In this document: positions 18,600 through 27,046 of the stretch, piece after piece | Position numbering within the stretch: the first letter of the stretch is position 1 | Layout of the letters: the number at the start of each line of letters is the position of its first letter | NCBI GenBank assembly: GCA_035295745.1 | Contig: DATGIL010000013.1 | Span: 118,411-182,410, forward strand | Length of the DNA stretch: 64,000 bases | Direction of reading: 5' to 3' | From: JAIQFL01 sp035295745 | GTDB taxonomy: Bacteria; Acidobacteriota; Terriglobia; Bryobacterales; Bryobacteraceae | Notes under the pieces: generated by a model | What the model was told of the DNA's origin: nothing | Database searches by the model: none | Seen by the model: the letters and a program-made list of their open reading frames with translations, nothing else | Program-made: the position numbers and the translations under genes

Positions 18600-19991
18600 A
18601 TGCGAAGACTGTGTAACCGGCCTTCAGGCCGGGGGACGGAGAAGTGTGTTCGTACCGTGCTGGCACTATTGTGTTTGGGGGGAATTTCGTACGCCCAAAC
18701 AACACCGGACCCTACGACCGCCACAAATTTTCAAGCCCGGGATCCCGGAGTCAGGGGAGGTGCCGCCGGTGCCGGCGGGCCAATCTCAGGATTAACTGGT
18801 CAGCAACAGACCATTTTCAAGACCTTCCAAAACACGTTCCAGGAGGTGGATTCGGTTTCGGGAACGATCCCGGGAGAATCCGGGAGCGGGCTCGGACCGA
18901 GTTTCAACATGAATAGCTGCGCGGGTTGCCACGCCTTCCCGGCACCTGGAGGCTCCAGCCCTCAGGTCAACCCCCAGGTTGCACTTGCTACTCTGCACGG
19001 CGCTCGCAACCAGGTGCCTTCTTTTATCACCATCAATGGACCGGTTCGCGAAGCCCGGTTCAAGACCAACTCGGACGGATCTCCCGACGGCGGCGTGCAC
19101 GATCTGTACGTCATTACCGGCCGATTCGACGCCCCGACTAGCTGCCAGATCTCGCAGACTGATTTCGGTTCCCAATTGGAGCGGGGCAACGTGATTTTCC
19201 GCATTCCGACGCCTACCTTCGGTAACGGCTTGATCGAAGCCATCGAAGACGCCACCATCCTGAGCAACAAAATCTCCAACCCGCAGCAGAAGAGCGCGTT
19301 CGGAATCTCGGGGCATGAGAATCGTACCGGCAACGACGGGTCAATCACGCGCTTCGGGTGGAAAGCGCAGAACAAATCGCTGCTGATCTTTTCGGGCGAG
19401 GCCTATCACGTGGAGCAGGGTGTCACCAACGAAGCATTTCCCAACCCCCGGGAAACCGGCCTGGGATGCGATGCACTAGGACATCCCGAGGATCATACCG
19501 ACTTCGCCGCTGGAGGGCCAAGCGACGTCACGGCGTTTGCGATGTTCATGCAGATGCTGGCGCCTCCAACTCCGGTGACTTCGTACGGCAACGTCTCCTC
19601 GTCATCCATCCAACGAGGTCAAGGTTTGTTTGCGAGCGTTGGCTGCGCGACCTGTCACACGCCCAGCCTCACCACCGGTCCTTCCTCCATAGCGGCCCTG
19701 TCGAATAAACCAGTCCCGCTCTACTCCGATCTGCTGGTGCACAACATGGGCACCACACTGGCCGACGGCATTTCGCAAGGCAATGCAGCCGGTGATGAAT
19801 TCCGAACTGCACCCTTGTGGGGTCTCGGGCAGCGTATCTTCTTCCTGCACGACGGCCGCACTTCCGATCTGATGCGCGCCATTCAGTTCCATTCCAGCAG
19901 TGGTTCTGAAGCGAATACCTCGATCAATGCATTCAATCAACTCGGTAACTTTAGCCAGCAAGATTTGCTGAATTTCCTGCGCTCGCTGTAG
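18600..19991 (+). CDS. Di-haem oxidoreductase (DHOR-type cytochrome c)
   Basis: 463 residues from ATG 18600; GAGGAG lies 6-12 bp upstream, which argues against GTG 18594. A signal peptide (VLALLCLGGISYAQ) is followed by two c-type haem sites: CAGCH (residues 107-111) with SFNMNS before it, and CATCH near residue 345 in GLFASVGCATCHTPSL. FRTAPLWGLGQRIFFLHDGR and RAIQFHSSSGSEA near the end are typical of the di-haem oxidoreductase/thiol-oxidoreductase-like family. It acts in the periplasm in electron transfer or peroxide chemistry; the substrate is unknown. A terminator hairpin follows the stop codon. Confidence 0.85.
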   Translation: MRRLCNRPSGRGTEKCVRTVLALLCLGGISYAQTTPDPTTATNFQARDPGVRGGAAGAGGPISGLTGQQQTIFKTFQNTFQEVDSVSGTIPGESGSGLGPSFNMNSCAGCHAFPAPGGSSPQVNPQVALATLHGARNQVPSFITINGPVREARFKTNSDGSPDGGVHDLYVITGRFDAPTSCQISQTDFGSQLERGNVIFRIPTPTFGNGLIEAIEDATILSNKISNPQQKSAFGISGHENRTGNDGSITRFGWKAQNKSLLIFSGEAYHVEQGVTNEAFPNPRETGLGCDALGHPEDHTDFAAGGPSDVTAFAMFMQMLAPPTPVTSYGNVSSSSIQRGQGLFASVGCATCHTPSLTTGPSSIAALSNKPVPLYSDLLVHNMGTTLADGISQGNAAGDEFRTAPLWGLGQRIFFLHDGRTSDLMRAIQFHSSSGSEANTSINAFNQLGNFSQQDLLNFLRSL

Positions 19992-20002
19992 TAAAGGGGA
20001 TC

Positions 20003-20034
20003 GGGCGGCTCATCACAAATCTGGTGAGCCGCCC
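20003..20034 (+). terminator. Strong hairpin after the di-haem oxidoreductase gene
   Basis: GGGCGGCTCA and TGAGCCGCCC form a perfect 10-bp stem around a 12-nt loop, beginning 12 bp after the stop codon at 19991. It fits a Rho-independent terminator stem, although the T-run after it is poor. Its right arm contains an alternative GTG (20024) in frame with the permease, which makes that upstream start unlikely. Confidence 0.75.
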
Positions 20035-20080
20035 ATCAATTCGCATCCACATTTCCCGCCCTCCTCGCGTCCACGTCCGT

Positions 20081-22465
20081 ATGATTCTCCAGGACCTGCG
20101 TTTTGGCTTGCGCCTTCTGTGGCGGAGTCCGGCCTTCGCTATCGCCGCCATCCTTACCCTCGCACTCGGAATCGGAGCCACTACCGCAGTCTTCAGCATC
20201 GCCCACGCCGTGATTATCCGACGCCTCCAGTTTCCGGAATCCGACCGCGTGATGACTGTTCTGCAGAGTACGGATAATAAGGCTTACAGGCCGATGGATT
20301 CGCTGTACGCGGAATGGCGCAGCCGGCAGCAGAGCTTCGATACTTTTGCCGCGGCACTGGCCTTCACGACAATTCTGCGCGATGGCGAAGGCGCGCGTGA
20401 GATTCCCGACGGCATGGTGAATGGGGACTTCTTCCCGATCATCGGGGCGCGGCCCGTGCTGGGCCGACTGTTTACGCGAGAAGATGAGCGGCAAGGGAGC
20501 GACAACGTCGCCGTGCTCGACAACGGCTTCTGGCAGCGCGAATTCAGTGCCAGCCCTACTGTCCTGGGCCGCAGCATCAATATCAAAGATCGCCAGTTCA
20601 CCATCGTCGGTGTACTGCCGCCTGGAGTGCACTTTCCGACCTTCGGAACGCGCGACGTCTGGATTCCTCTGGCCTCGGATCGCGAGCAGAGTTGCGGGGG
20701 CTACGGAGGGACACTCGTTCTAGGGCGTCTGCGGGAGGGCGTGAGCCGGGAAGCCGCGCAATCCAACATGGACGCAGTCAACGAACAGGTCCGCACCGCC
20801 AATCCCTGTTTCCGCCGTGTGACCGGTGCAGTCGTGGTGCCGCTGCGCGAGTGGTTGGCTGGCGATGTGCGCACCACCATTCTCATGCTCGCGGGCGCCG
20901 CGGTATTCCTCTTGTTGATCGCCTGCGCCAACCTGGCGAACCTGCTGCTGACGCGGGCCACTGGCCGGCGCCGCGAGATGGCCATCCGCGCCGCAATCGG
21001 CGCTGGCCGCTGGCGCCTCGCCGTACAGATGCTCACCGAGAGCCTTCTGTTGACAACCCTTGGAGGCGCGGCCGGCATCGGACTCGCCGCCGCGGCCGTC
21101 CGCGTTGCGCCAGCGATTCGCGCCATCGATATCCCGCGTTTGGAAGAGGTCGGCGTCGATCGCAATTTCCTGCTGATCGGTTTCGGCGTTTCGCTGCTCT
21201 CCGGGCTCTTGTTCGGGCTTGCTCCAGCAATTTCGGCCTGGCATCGCGACCCCATCCTCGGGCTGCAACGGGGTGCGGTTCGGGCAAGCAATCTGGTAGG
21301 ACGAAGCTTCCGGAATTTCCTGGTGGCGGCACAGGTGGCGCTCGTGCTGGTTCTGCTTAGCGGGGCGGGACTCATGACCAACACCGTGTTCCGGCTGTTG
21401 AGCATCGACTTGGGATTCTCGCGTTCTCACGTCTTCAAGATCCAACCATCTTTCACCGCGAAGATGCGCGACCGCTCCACGGCCGCACAGTATCTGCGCG
21501 AATTGCGCGAGCGTGTCGCCGCCATGCCTGGAGTGGAAACGGCGAGCGTTGCCAATGCCGCGCCATTCACCCTGAGCGCGGGCGGTTATACACTTCGCTA
21601 TATCCGTGATGGCGCCTTGCACGAGGTGGAGACGCTGGGCCGTGACGTCGACCCTGGCTACTTTCGCACCCTCGGTGTCCCCCTCATCGCCGGACGGGAT
21701 TTTGAACCCGAAGACGCTTCTCGCAAGCCCGTTCCCCTGATTCTCAATCAATCCGCGACGCGCGCGGTCTTCGGGAATCTGGATCCGATCGGCAAGATCG
21801 TGGAGTGTACCGACAAGCGCGTTGGCCCGATGCAGGTAGTCGGCATCGTCGGAGATGCTCGCGTGATGGGGGCTTCCCATCCGCCCGGACCTCAGGCATT
21901 CGCGCTGCTGATGGGTGGCTGGGGCTACGCATCTACTGTCCTCGCACGTTTCGCAGTACCGCCCGCCGCGTTGGCGGTATCGATCCGAAGCGCCGTCAGT
22001 CAACTCGATCCCGGTTCGGCTCCACCGAAAATCGATGCTCTCGATGACTTGTTTGCGGAACAATTGGCCGAACCGCGCTTCTACATGCTCCTGCTGGATG
22101 GCTTTGGACTCGTTGGACTGGTGCTCGCGGCGACCGGAGTTTATGGCGTGATTGCGTATGCCGTGGCTCAGCGCACCCACGAGTTCGGGGTGCGGCTCGC
22201 ATTGGGCGCTATGCCCGGCGAGATTGTGCGCATGGTGGTGAGTTCCGGCGCGCGCGTCGTGGTCGCCGGCGCCGTCGCGGGCCTCGCCGGGGCGCTGGCC
22301 GTGACGCGTTTCCTGTCCTCGTTGTTGTTCGAGATCAAGGCGAACGATCCGTGGACCCTGGCGACGATCTCGGCCCTCCTGATTGCGGTGGCACTGGCCG
22401 CGTGCTGGGTTGCGGCGCGCCGCGCCAGTTCTGTGGAGCTCAGCGTGGCATTACGCCAGGAGTAG
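20081..22465 (+). CDS. MacB/FtsX-type ABC transporter permease (acidobacterial duplicated type, no ATPase)
   Basis: 794 residues from ATG 20081, chosen because ILQDLRFGLRLLWRSPAFAI is the usual N-terminus and because the upstream GTG lies in the terminator hairpin. Two MacB/FtsX units: TM1 (ILTLALGIGATTAVFSIAHA), a periplasmic MacB_PCD domain (VNGDFFPIIGARPVLGRLFT), FtsX helices near residues 265-420, then a second periplasmic domain and a C-terminal FtsX core (TGVYGVIAYAVAQRTHEFGV, RLALGAMPGEIVRMVV). This duplicated orphan permease type is abundant in Acidobacteria and lacks a linked ATPase, as here. Its role is unknown; macrolide export should not be assumed. The VOC gene starts 12 bp downstream. 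Confidence 0.88.
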   Translation: MILQDLRFGLRLLWRSPAFAIAAILTLALGIGATTAVFSIAHAVIIRRLQFPESDRVMTVLQSTDNKAYRPMDSLYAEWRSRQQSFDTFAAALAFTTILRDGEGAREIPDGMVNGDFFPIIGARPVLGRLFTREDERQGSDNVAVLDNGFWQREFSASPTVLGRSINIKDRQFTIVGVLPPGVHFPTFGTRDVWIPLASDREQSCGGYGGTLVLGRLREGVSREAAQSNMDAVNEQVRTANPCFRRVTGAVVVPLREWLAGDVRTTILMLAGAAVFLLLIACANLANLLLTRATGRRREMAIRAAIGAGRWRLAVQMLTESLLLTTLGGAAGIGLAAAAVRVAPAIRAIDIPRLEEVGVDRNFLLIGFGVSLLSGLLFGLAPAISAWHRDPILGLQRGAVRASNLVGRSFRNFLVAAQVALVLVLLSGAGLMTNTVFRLLSIDLGFSRSHVFKIQPSFTAKMRDRSTAAQYLRELRERVAAMPGVETASVANAAPFTLSAGGYTLRYIRDGALHEVETLGRDVDPGYFRTLGVPLIAGRDFEPEDASRKPVPLILNQSATRAVFGNLDPIGKIVECTDKRVGPMQVVGIVGDARVMGASHPPGPQAFALLMGGWGYASTVLARFAVPPAALAVSIRSAVSQLDPGSAPPKIDALDDLFAEQLAEPRFYMLLLDGFGLVGLVLAATGVYGVIAYAVAQRTHEFGVRLALGAMPGEIVRMVVSSGARVVVAGAVAGLAGALAVTRFLSSLLFEIKANDPWTLATISALLIAVALAACWVAARRASSVELSVALRQE

Positions 22466-22477
22466 ACTGACGAGAAG

Positions 22478-23449
22478 ATGAAACTCCTGACGCTTCTCGC
22501 CATTCTATTGCCGGCTGCTGCGTGGCTTCCGGCGCAAACGGCTCCGGCCCGTCCGAAGATTCTAGGCATTGCCCACATGGCAATCTATGTGAGAGATCTG
22601 GCGAAGACGCGCCAATTCTACGAGGATTTTCTGGGATTCGCCGAGCCCTTCACGCTCCCGCAACGAGACGGCAGCCCAGGTGTCCGCATCGCCTTCGTCA
22701 AAGTGAACGATCGCCAGTACATCGAGATCTTCACCGAACCCGACCGCGGCGAGGGGCAACTCAACCACATCTCCATCTACACAGATGATGCCGAGCGGAT
22801 GCGCGACTATCTGTTGGCGAAGGGCATCGCGCCGATGGGAAACGCCTCCATGGGACCTGTGCCCAAAGGCCAGACCGGCAACAAGAACTTCAACGTCAAG
22901 GATCCCGACGGGCATATCGTGGAGATTGTCGAATACCAGCCGGACAGTTGGACCGCGCAGCACGCCGGTAAAGACATGCCATCGACGCGCGTCGCCGAAT
23001 CTATCATGCATCTCGGATTTCTGGTGGACGACCTCGCCAAGTCCGCCCAGTTTTACGCTGGGATTCTCGGTTTTCAGGAGACCTGGCGGGGCACCAGCAA
23101 TCCGAACTGGTTGAGCTGGGTGAATCTTCGTGTGCCCGATGGCAAAGATTATGTGGAGTTCATGCTCTACGACAAGCTGCCCGAGCCGGGTTCACGAGGC
23201 ACCAAGAATCACATGTCGTTGATGGTACCCGACGCACAGAAGGCGTTGGAGATCCTCAAGCAGCGCGCGGCGCGTGGCCTGTATCAGCCGTCCGACGGAA
23301 AGCCGATGGCCATCCAGGTGGGGGTCAACCGCAAGCGCCAGATCAATCTCTACGATCCCGACGGCACCCGCATCGAGCTCATGGAACCGGATACAGTGGA
23401 CGGCCAGCCCGCTCCCAATTCCACGGCGCCGCCGCCCACGCATCACTAG
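22478..23449 (+). CDS. Exported protein with two VOC (glyoxalase-fold) domains
   Basis: 323 residues. Signal peptide LLTLLAILLPAAAWLPAQ, then two VOC domains: residues ~28-150 (GIAHMAIYVRDLAKTRQFYE, closing with DPDGHIVEIVEYQP) and ~165-310 (IMHLGFLVDDLAKSAQFYAG, closing with DPDGTRIELMEPD). His at strand 1 and Glu at the last strand of each domain are the usual metal ligands. The fold supports isomerases, dioxygenases and resistance proteins; none is specifically indicated. The start lies 12 bp after the permease stop, so probably co-transcribed. Confidence 0.8.
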   Translation: MKLLTLLAILLPAAAWLPAQTAPARPKILGIAHMAIYVRDLAKTRQFYEDFLGFAEPFTLPQRDGSPGVRIAFVKVNDRQYIEIFTEPDRGEGQLNHISIYTDDAERMRDYLLAKGIAPMGNASMGPVPKGQTGNKNFNVKDPDGHIVEIVEYQPDSWTAQHAGKDMPSTRVAESIMHLGFLVDDLAKSAQFYAGILGFQETWRGTSNPNWLSWVNLRVPDGKDYVEFMLYDKLPEPGSRGTKNHMSLMVPDAQKALEILKQRAARGLYQPSDGKPMAIQVGVNRKRQINLYDPDGTRIELMEPDTVDGQPAPNSTAPPPTHH

Positions 23450-23537
23450 ACGCGATCGCCTATCAGTTGCTTCGAGGCGGCAGGTCACCTAACGTCGAGA
23501 AACCCGCGTACAGTGGGACTTGGTGGACTCCCGAAAA

Positions 23538-23578
23538 GTCTCGACAAGAATGTCGAGACGGCGAACAGGAGTGTTCGC
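23538..23578. repeat. Tandem pair of tetraloop hairpins between convergent genes
   Basis: GTCTCGACA-AGAA-TGTCGAGAC (23538-23559) is a perfect 9-bp stem with a 4-nt loop. It is directly followed by GCGAACA-GGAG-TGTTCGC (23561-23578), a perfect 7-bp stem with a 4-nt loop. They lie between the VOC gene and the convergent M28 peptidase gene and could end transcription from both sides. The two-hairpin layout next to a dispersed repeat copy (23601) suggests a mobile or repeated element. Confidence 0.65.
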
Positions 23579-23600
23579 GCCACGTCTGCGGGCGACTCGA

Positions 23601-23623
23601 CGAGCCGCCCGCGTAAGCAAGCG
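23601..23623 (+). repeat. Copy of a dispersed palindromic repeat (GTAAGCAAGCG family)
   Basis: CGAGCCGCCCGCGTAAGCAA followed by GCG differs at one base from the copies at 56399 and (inverted) 49195. It lies in non-coding DNA between convergent genes. Confidence 0.7.
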
Positions 23624-23666
23624 TTGACGTGCTCGGAACGTCACCGCCGTTTCGAGTTTCGAGCCT

Positions 23667-24977
23667 CTAATCGCGATCGCCTGTGGTCGCCGGTGCAGCG
23701 GGCTTCAATTTTGCTCCGGCCAGCTTCGAAACCGCTCCCAAGGTGGTCTGCGCCGCATTCAGACCGAGCCGGAAATCGCCCTCCGAAAAATGCGAGTACA
23801 CGTCGGTGGGCTGATGGTGAGTGGGATCCCATCCGCCTCCAATCTGCGAGACGCGTTCCAATTCGCGCAGGCTAAGCGACGGCGTGAGGTCCTGGAAAGG
23901 GCCGGAGTCGGTATTCGTCATGTGGTTGCCCACCACCGCCGGATAATCCGTCGCGTACTGTTCGTTCGCCGCTAGAAATGCCCACGCCAATTCGGCGGCG
24001 CCGGCCGACATTTTCGACTGCGATTGGAACTCGATGTTGACATCCGCTTCCGGCCGCTGCATGTCGCTCACCGTGCCGTCTTTGCGCGGCATGCCGTGAT
24101 CGAAGAGCAGCATGTCGTGCTGGATCATCCCCAGCCACTTCGGCTCCGGATATTTTCCGGATCCCGCCGGGTCTTCTTTCCCTTGCAGGTCCTTGCGTTG
24201 ATCGACGTAAGCCCGCGCGCCGTTGAGCCCGGTCTCCTCGTTGTTCCAGAGCGCAAAACGGATGGAACGCTCGGTGGTGACATCCGGACTGCTGAGCACG
24301 CGCGCCAGTTCCATCACCAGAGCGCTGCCGGAGCCATCGTCATTCGCCGCTTCGCCGAATCCAATGCCATCCATGTGCGCGCCCACAATATACATCTCTT
24401 CGGGATGCGTCGTGCCGACCTTGGTGCAGAAGACTTCCTCGCGCGCGCCGGGCGTGGAGGGCTGCGAATCGAGTTCGCGAATCCGCGTGTCAGGCTGCAA
24501 ATCGGCGTCGTTGTTTACCGCTGTGGGTGCACGCTCGCCGCGCACTCTGCCGCCGGCCCGTCCGCCACCGGTGCCGCCGCGTCCCGCGCGTCCGCCGCCG
24601 TTTGCGGTGTCGCCGCCACGGCCGCCGCGCCCGCCGCCTCCACCATCGGCACCGTCTGCACCATCGGTGGCTCCACGGCGTCCGCCACGCGCCGGCGGTG
24701 TGTATTCATAATGAATCCGCTCCGTGTTGGTACAACCATAGCTCTTGAGTTGCGCTTCGATCCAGTCGATGGCCTGCCGGTTGCGGTCGGTACCCTGACG
24801 CCGGTCGCCGAATTTGGTCAGTCCTCGGATGGTGGCTTTATAGCGATTCAGTTCCAGCCGGCCGACCAGCGTCTTGATCGGGTCATTTTCGGCAGCGGCA
24901 GGAGCGGGAGTCTGAGCGTTCGCCCAGCATGCCAGGAGCAAGCCGGCCGAAACGGGCAGCAGGATTTTCGAAGGCAT
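23667..24977 (-). CDS. Exported M28-family metallopeptidase with Gly/Arg-rich insert
   Basis: 436 residues. Signal peptide SKILLPVSAGLLLACWANAQ. The M28 (aminopeptidase Y-like) zinc site is visible: MYIVGAHMDGIGFGEAANDD (His and bridging Asp), FALWNNEETGLNGARAYV (catalytic and ligand Glu), then HMTNTDSGPFQDL and DPTHHQPTDVYSHFSEGDF near the end. Between residues ~95 and 150 there is an insert of almost only Gly, Arg, Ala and Asp (about 55 residues), absent from usual family members. It probably releases N-terminal amino acids in the periplasm. Divergent from the dehydrogenase gene at 25.0 kb with 70 bp between starts. Confidence 0.85.
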   Translation of the reverse strand: MPSKILLPVSAGLLLACWANAQTPAPAAAENDPIKTLVGRLELNRYKATIRGLTKFGDRRQGTDRNRQAIDWIEAQLKSYGCTNTERIHYEYTPPARGGRRGATDGADGADGGGGGRGGRGGDTANGGGRAGRGGTGGGRAGGRVRGERAPTAVNNDADLQPDTRIRELDSQPSTPGAREEVFCTKVGTTHPEEMYIVGAHMDGIGFGEAANDDGSGSALVMELARVLSSPDVTTERSIRFALWNNEETGLNGARAYVDQRKDLQGKEDPAGSGKYPEPKWLGMIQHDMLLFDHGMPRKDGTVSDMQRPEADVNIEFQSQSKMSAGAAELAWAFLAANEQYATDYPAVVGNHMTNTDSGPFQDLTPSLSLRELERVSQIGGGWDPTHHQPTDVYSHFSEGDFRLGLNAAQTTLGAVSKLAGAKLKPAAPATTGDRD

Positions 24978-25047
24978 AGGTTCCCGCCATTGTATTAAAC
25001 TCCGTCCGGTTTCGGTTGCCGCCCCGCTCGACGTTACAGTAGTAGTC

Positions 25048-26253
25048 GTGCATGTTTTGATTGCAGATACCTTCGAAAAGTCGGGACTGGACGGTTTTCA
25101 GGTTGCAGGATGCGAAGTCTCCTATCAGCCGGGCCTCAAAGAGGAAGCGCTGGTGCGCGAGGTCGAGCGGTTGCGGCCCGATGTCCTGGTGGTGCGTTCC
25201 ACCAAAGTAAACGAGGCCATTCTCGCGGCTGGGCCACTGAAACTCGTGGTTCGCGCCGGAGCGGGGTACAACACCATCGACGTCGCCGCGGCCTCACGAC
25301 GCGGCATTTACGTCTCGAACTGTCCTGGCAAGAACTCCGTCGCGGTGGCAGAGTTGGCCTTCGCCCTGATGCTCGCGCTGGACCGGAGACTTGCCGACAA
25401 CGTGATCTCCTTGCGCGAAGGCCGCTGGAACAAATCCGAATACTCCAAGGCGCGGGGGCTCTACGGCCGCACTCTTGGATTGATCGGCGTGGGACAGATC
25501 GGCCGCGAAATGATTCCGCGAGCGAAGGGATTCGGGATGCACGTGGTGGCGTGGAGCCGTAGTCTCACGCCAGGCACGGCGGCCGAACTCGGCATCGCGC
25601 ATAAAGCGTCACCCGAAGAAGTTGCCGTGGGGTCTGACGTCGTCAGCGTGCATCTCGCGCTGAATTCCCAGACTCGTAGACTTTTGGGCGCGCCATTCTT
25701 CGCCGCGATGCGGGCCGGATCGTGTTTCATCAATACCTCGCGGGCCGAGGTCACGGATCAAGAGTTTCTACAACGCGCGATTCGCGAAAAGAGCATTCGG
25801 GTTGGCCTGGACGTGTATGCACAGGAGCCGTCCGGGGGCGGGGGTGACTTCAACGACCCGATCGTCGGGGCCGGGTTGGTCTACGGGACGCATCACATCG
25901 GCGCCTCCACCGACCAGGCGCAGGAAGCGATCGCTGCCGAGACGGTTCGCATTGTGCGGGCCTTTCAGGAGAGTGGCCAGGTTCCCAACGCCGTCAACCT
26001 TGCTAAGGCCACTCCGGCTGTTTGCGCGTTGGCCGTTCGGCATCTCGATCGGCCCGGAGTACTCGCCAGCGTCCTGGATGCCATCAGCACCGAACACATC
26101 AACGTGCAGGAGATGGAGAACGTGGTGTTTGAAGGCGCGCAGGCGGCGGTGGCGCGAATCCACCTGGAGACCGAGCCTGCCCCCGCACTGCTGGCGCGAA
26201 TTCGGGCCGCCAATCCCCACATTCTCGACCTGGACCTGATCCGGTTCCGGTAA
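25048..26253 (+). CDS. D-2-hydroxyacid dehydrogenase with C-terminal ACT-like domain (3-phosphoglycerate dehydrogenase-like)
   Basis: 401 residues from a GTG start. The NAD-binding Rossmann motif is LGLIGVGQIGREMIPRAK; catalytic residues are the Arg of FINTSRAEV, the Glu of LDVYAQEPSG and the His of YGTHHIGAST. Residues ~320-400 (VCALAVRHLDRPGVLASVLD) form an ACT-like regulatory domain, as in SerA. Oxidation of 3-phosphoglycerate toward serine is the likeliest role, but no serB or serC neighbour supports it, and other 2-hydroxyacids are possible. Confidence 0.8.
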   Translation: MHVLIADTFEKSGLDGFQVAGCEVSYQPGLKEEALVREVERLRPDVLVVRSTKVNEAILAAGPLKLVVRAGAGYNTIDVAAASRRGIYVSNCPGKNSVAVAELAFALMLALDRRLADNVISLREGRWNKSEYSKARGLYGRTLGLIGVGQIGREMIPRAKGFGMHVVAWSRSLTPGTAAELGIAHKASPEEVAVGSDVVSVHLALNSQTRRLLGAPFFAAMRAGSCFINTSRAEVTDQEFLQRAIREKSIRVGLDVYAQEPSGGGGDFNDPIVGAGLVYGTHHIGASTDQAQEAIAAETVRIVRAFQESGQVPNAVNLAKATPAVCALAVRHLDRPGVLASVLDAISTEHINVQEMENVVFEGAQAAVARIHLETEPAPALLARIRAANPHILDLDLIRFR

Positions 26254-26256
26254 AGG

Positions 26257-27027
26257 TCAAACGGCGCCGAGATAGTTCACGAGATCGTTCAGTGTTGGCC
26301 CCGTACCGTCTGCCTCGACGCCCAGCACCTCGGGTGCCTGATTCTGCCGGTTGACCCAGAACGTTGGATGCCCAAACGCTTTTGCGCCGGCGGTATCCCA
26401 ACCTGCAAACGCAGCGAACACGATTTGCTCGCGCGCGATGCCGAAGGCCTTCACGCTCATCTGATACGCATCGGCATGAGGTTTATATACCTGCACGCGA
26501 TCGGTGCTCAGCACGTGATCGAAGAGCCCGTCGATCTCGCCATTACGTAGTCCCGCCAGGAGCATCGAGGCGGTCATATTCGAAACGATGGACAGGCCAA
26601 ATCCCGCGCTCTTGATTCTCCGCAGTGCGTCGGCAACGTCGGGCCACGGCCGAAGGTGCTGGTATGATTCCACCAGCCGGGATCGAGTCTCGCGAGGCAG
26701 TTCGAGGTGCAGCGCCGCCGCTGTGTAGACCAATGCGTCCTCCGTGACTTGCCGGAAGTCGGCGTAGCGGGACATCATCGAACGCAGCCAGGTATATTCG
26801 AACTGCCGGGAACGCCAGAGTGCAGTGAACTCTTCGCCGCGGCCGGGATAAAGTTCTTCGACCAAAGCAGCGATCGGTCTTGGGTCGAGGATTACGAGTC
26901 CATCGAAAGCCACGGCGTGGATCTTCTTCGCCGCGTCCGCCATGGAAGTCAATACGACAGAACCGGCCGCCGCGGTAAGAAGAAAGCCGCGGCGGCGCAA
27001 TCCGGAGAGCTTCATTTGTGAAGACAT
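26257..27027 (-). CDS. Exported HAD-superfamily hydrolase (haloacid dehalogenase type II-like)
   Basis: 256 residues from ATG 27027, behind GGGAGAGAG. The N-terminus SGLRRRGFLLTAAAGSVVLT is Tat-like, unusual for a usually cytoplasmic family. HAD motifs: nucleophile Asp in HAVAFDGLVILD, Ser/Asn in LSIVSNMTAS, Lys in VYKPHADAYQ, and the closing FAGWDTAGAKAFGHPTFWVN, which resembles 2-haloacid dehalogenases. The true substrate may be a haloacid or a phosphate ester. It begins 19 bp after the upstream propeller-like gene, so the two are probably co-transcribed. Confidence 0.8.
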   Translation of the reverse strand: MSSQMKLSGLRRRGFLLTAAAGSVVLTSMADAAKKIHAVAFDGLVILDPRPIAALVEELYPGRGEEFTALWRSRQFEYTWLRSMMSRYADFRQVTEDALVYTAAALHLELPRETRSRLVESYQHLRPWPDVADALRRIKSAGFGLSIVSNMTASMLLAGLRNGEIDGLFDHVLSTDRVQVYKPHADAYQMSVKAFGIAREQIVFAAFAGWDTAGAKAFGHPTFWVNRQNQAPEVLGVEADGTGPTLNDLVNYLGAV

Positions 27028-27046
27028 AAGCGCTCTCTCCCGGTAA

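Noticed and set aside
20720..22180. 486-codon minus-strand frame inside the permease gene
   Set aside because: It lies wholly opposite a clear MacB/FtsX-type gene and has no domain or start signal.
24024..24998. Plus-strand frame opposite the M28 peptidase
   Set aside because: It is the antisense of the Gly/Arg-rich insert and the peptidase motifs; no domain of its own.
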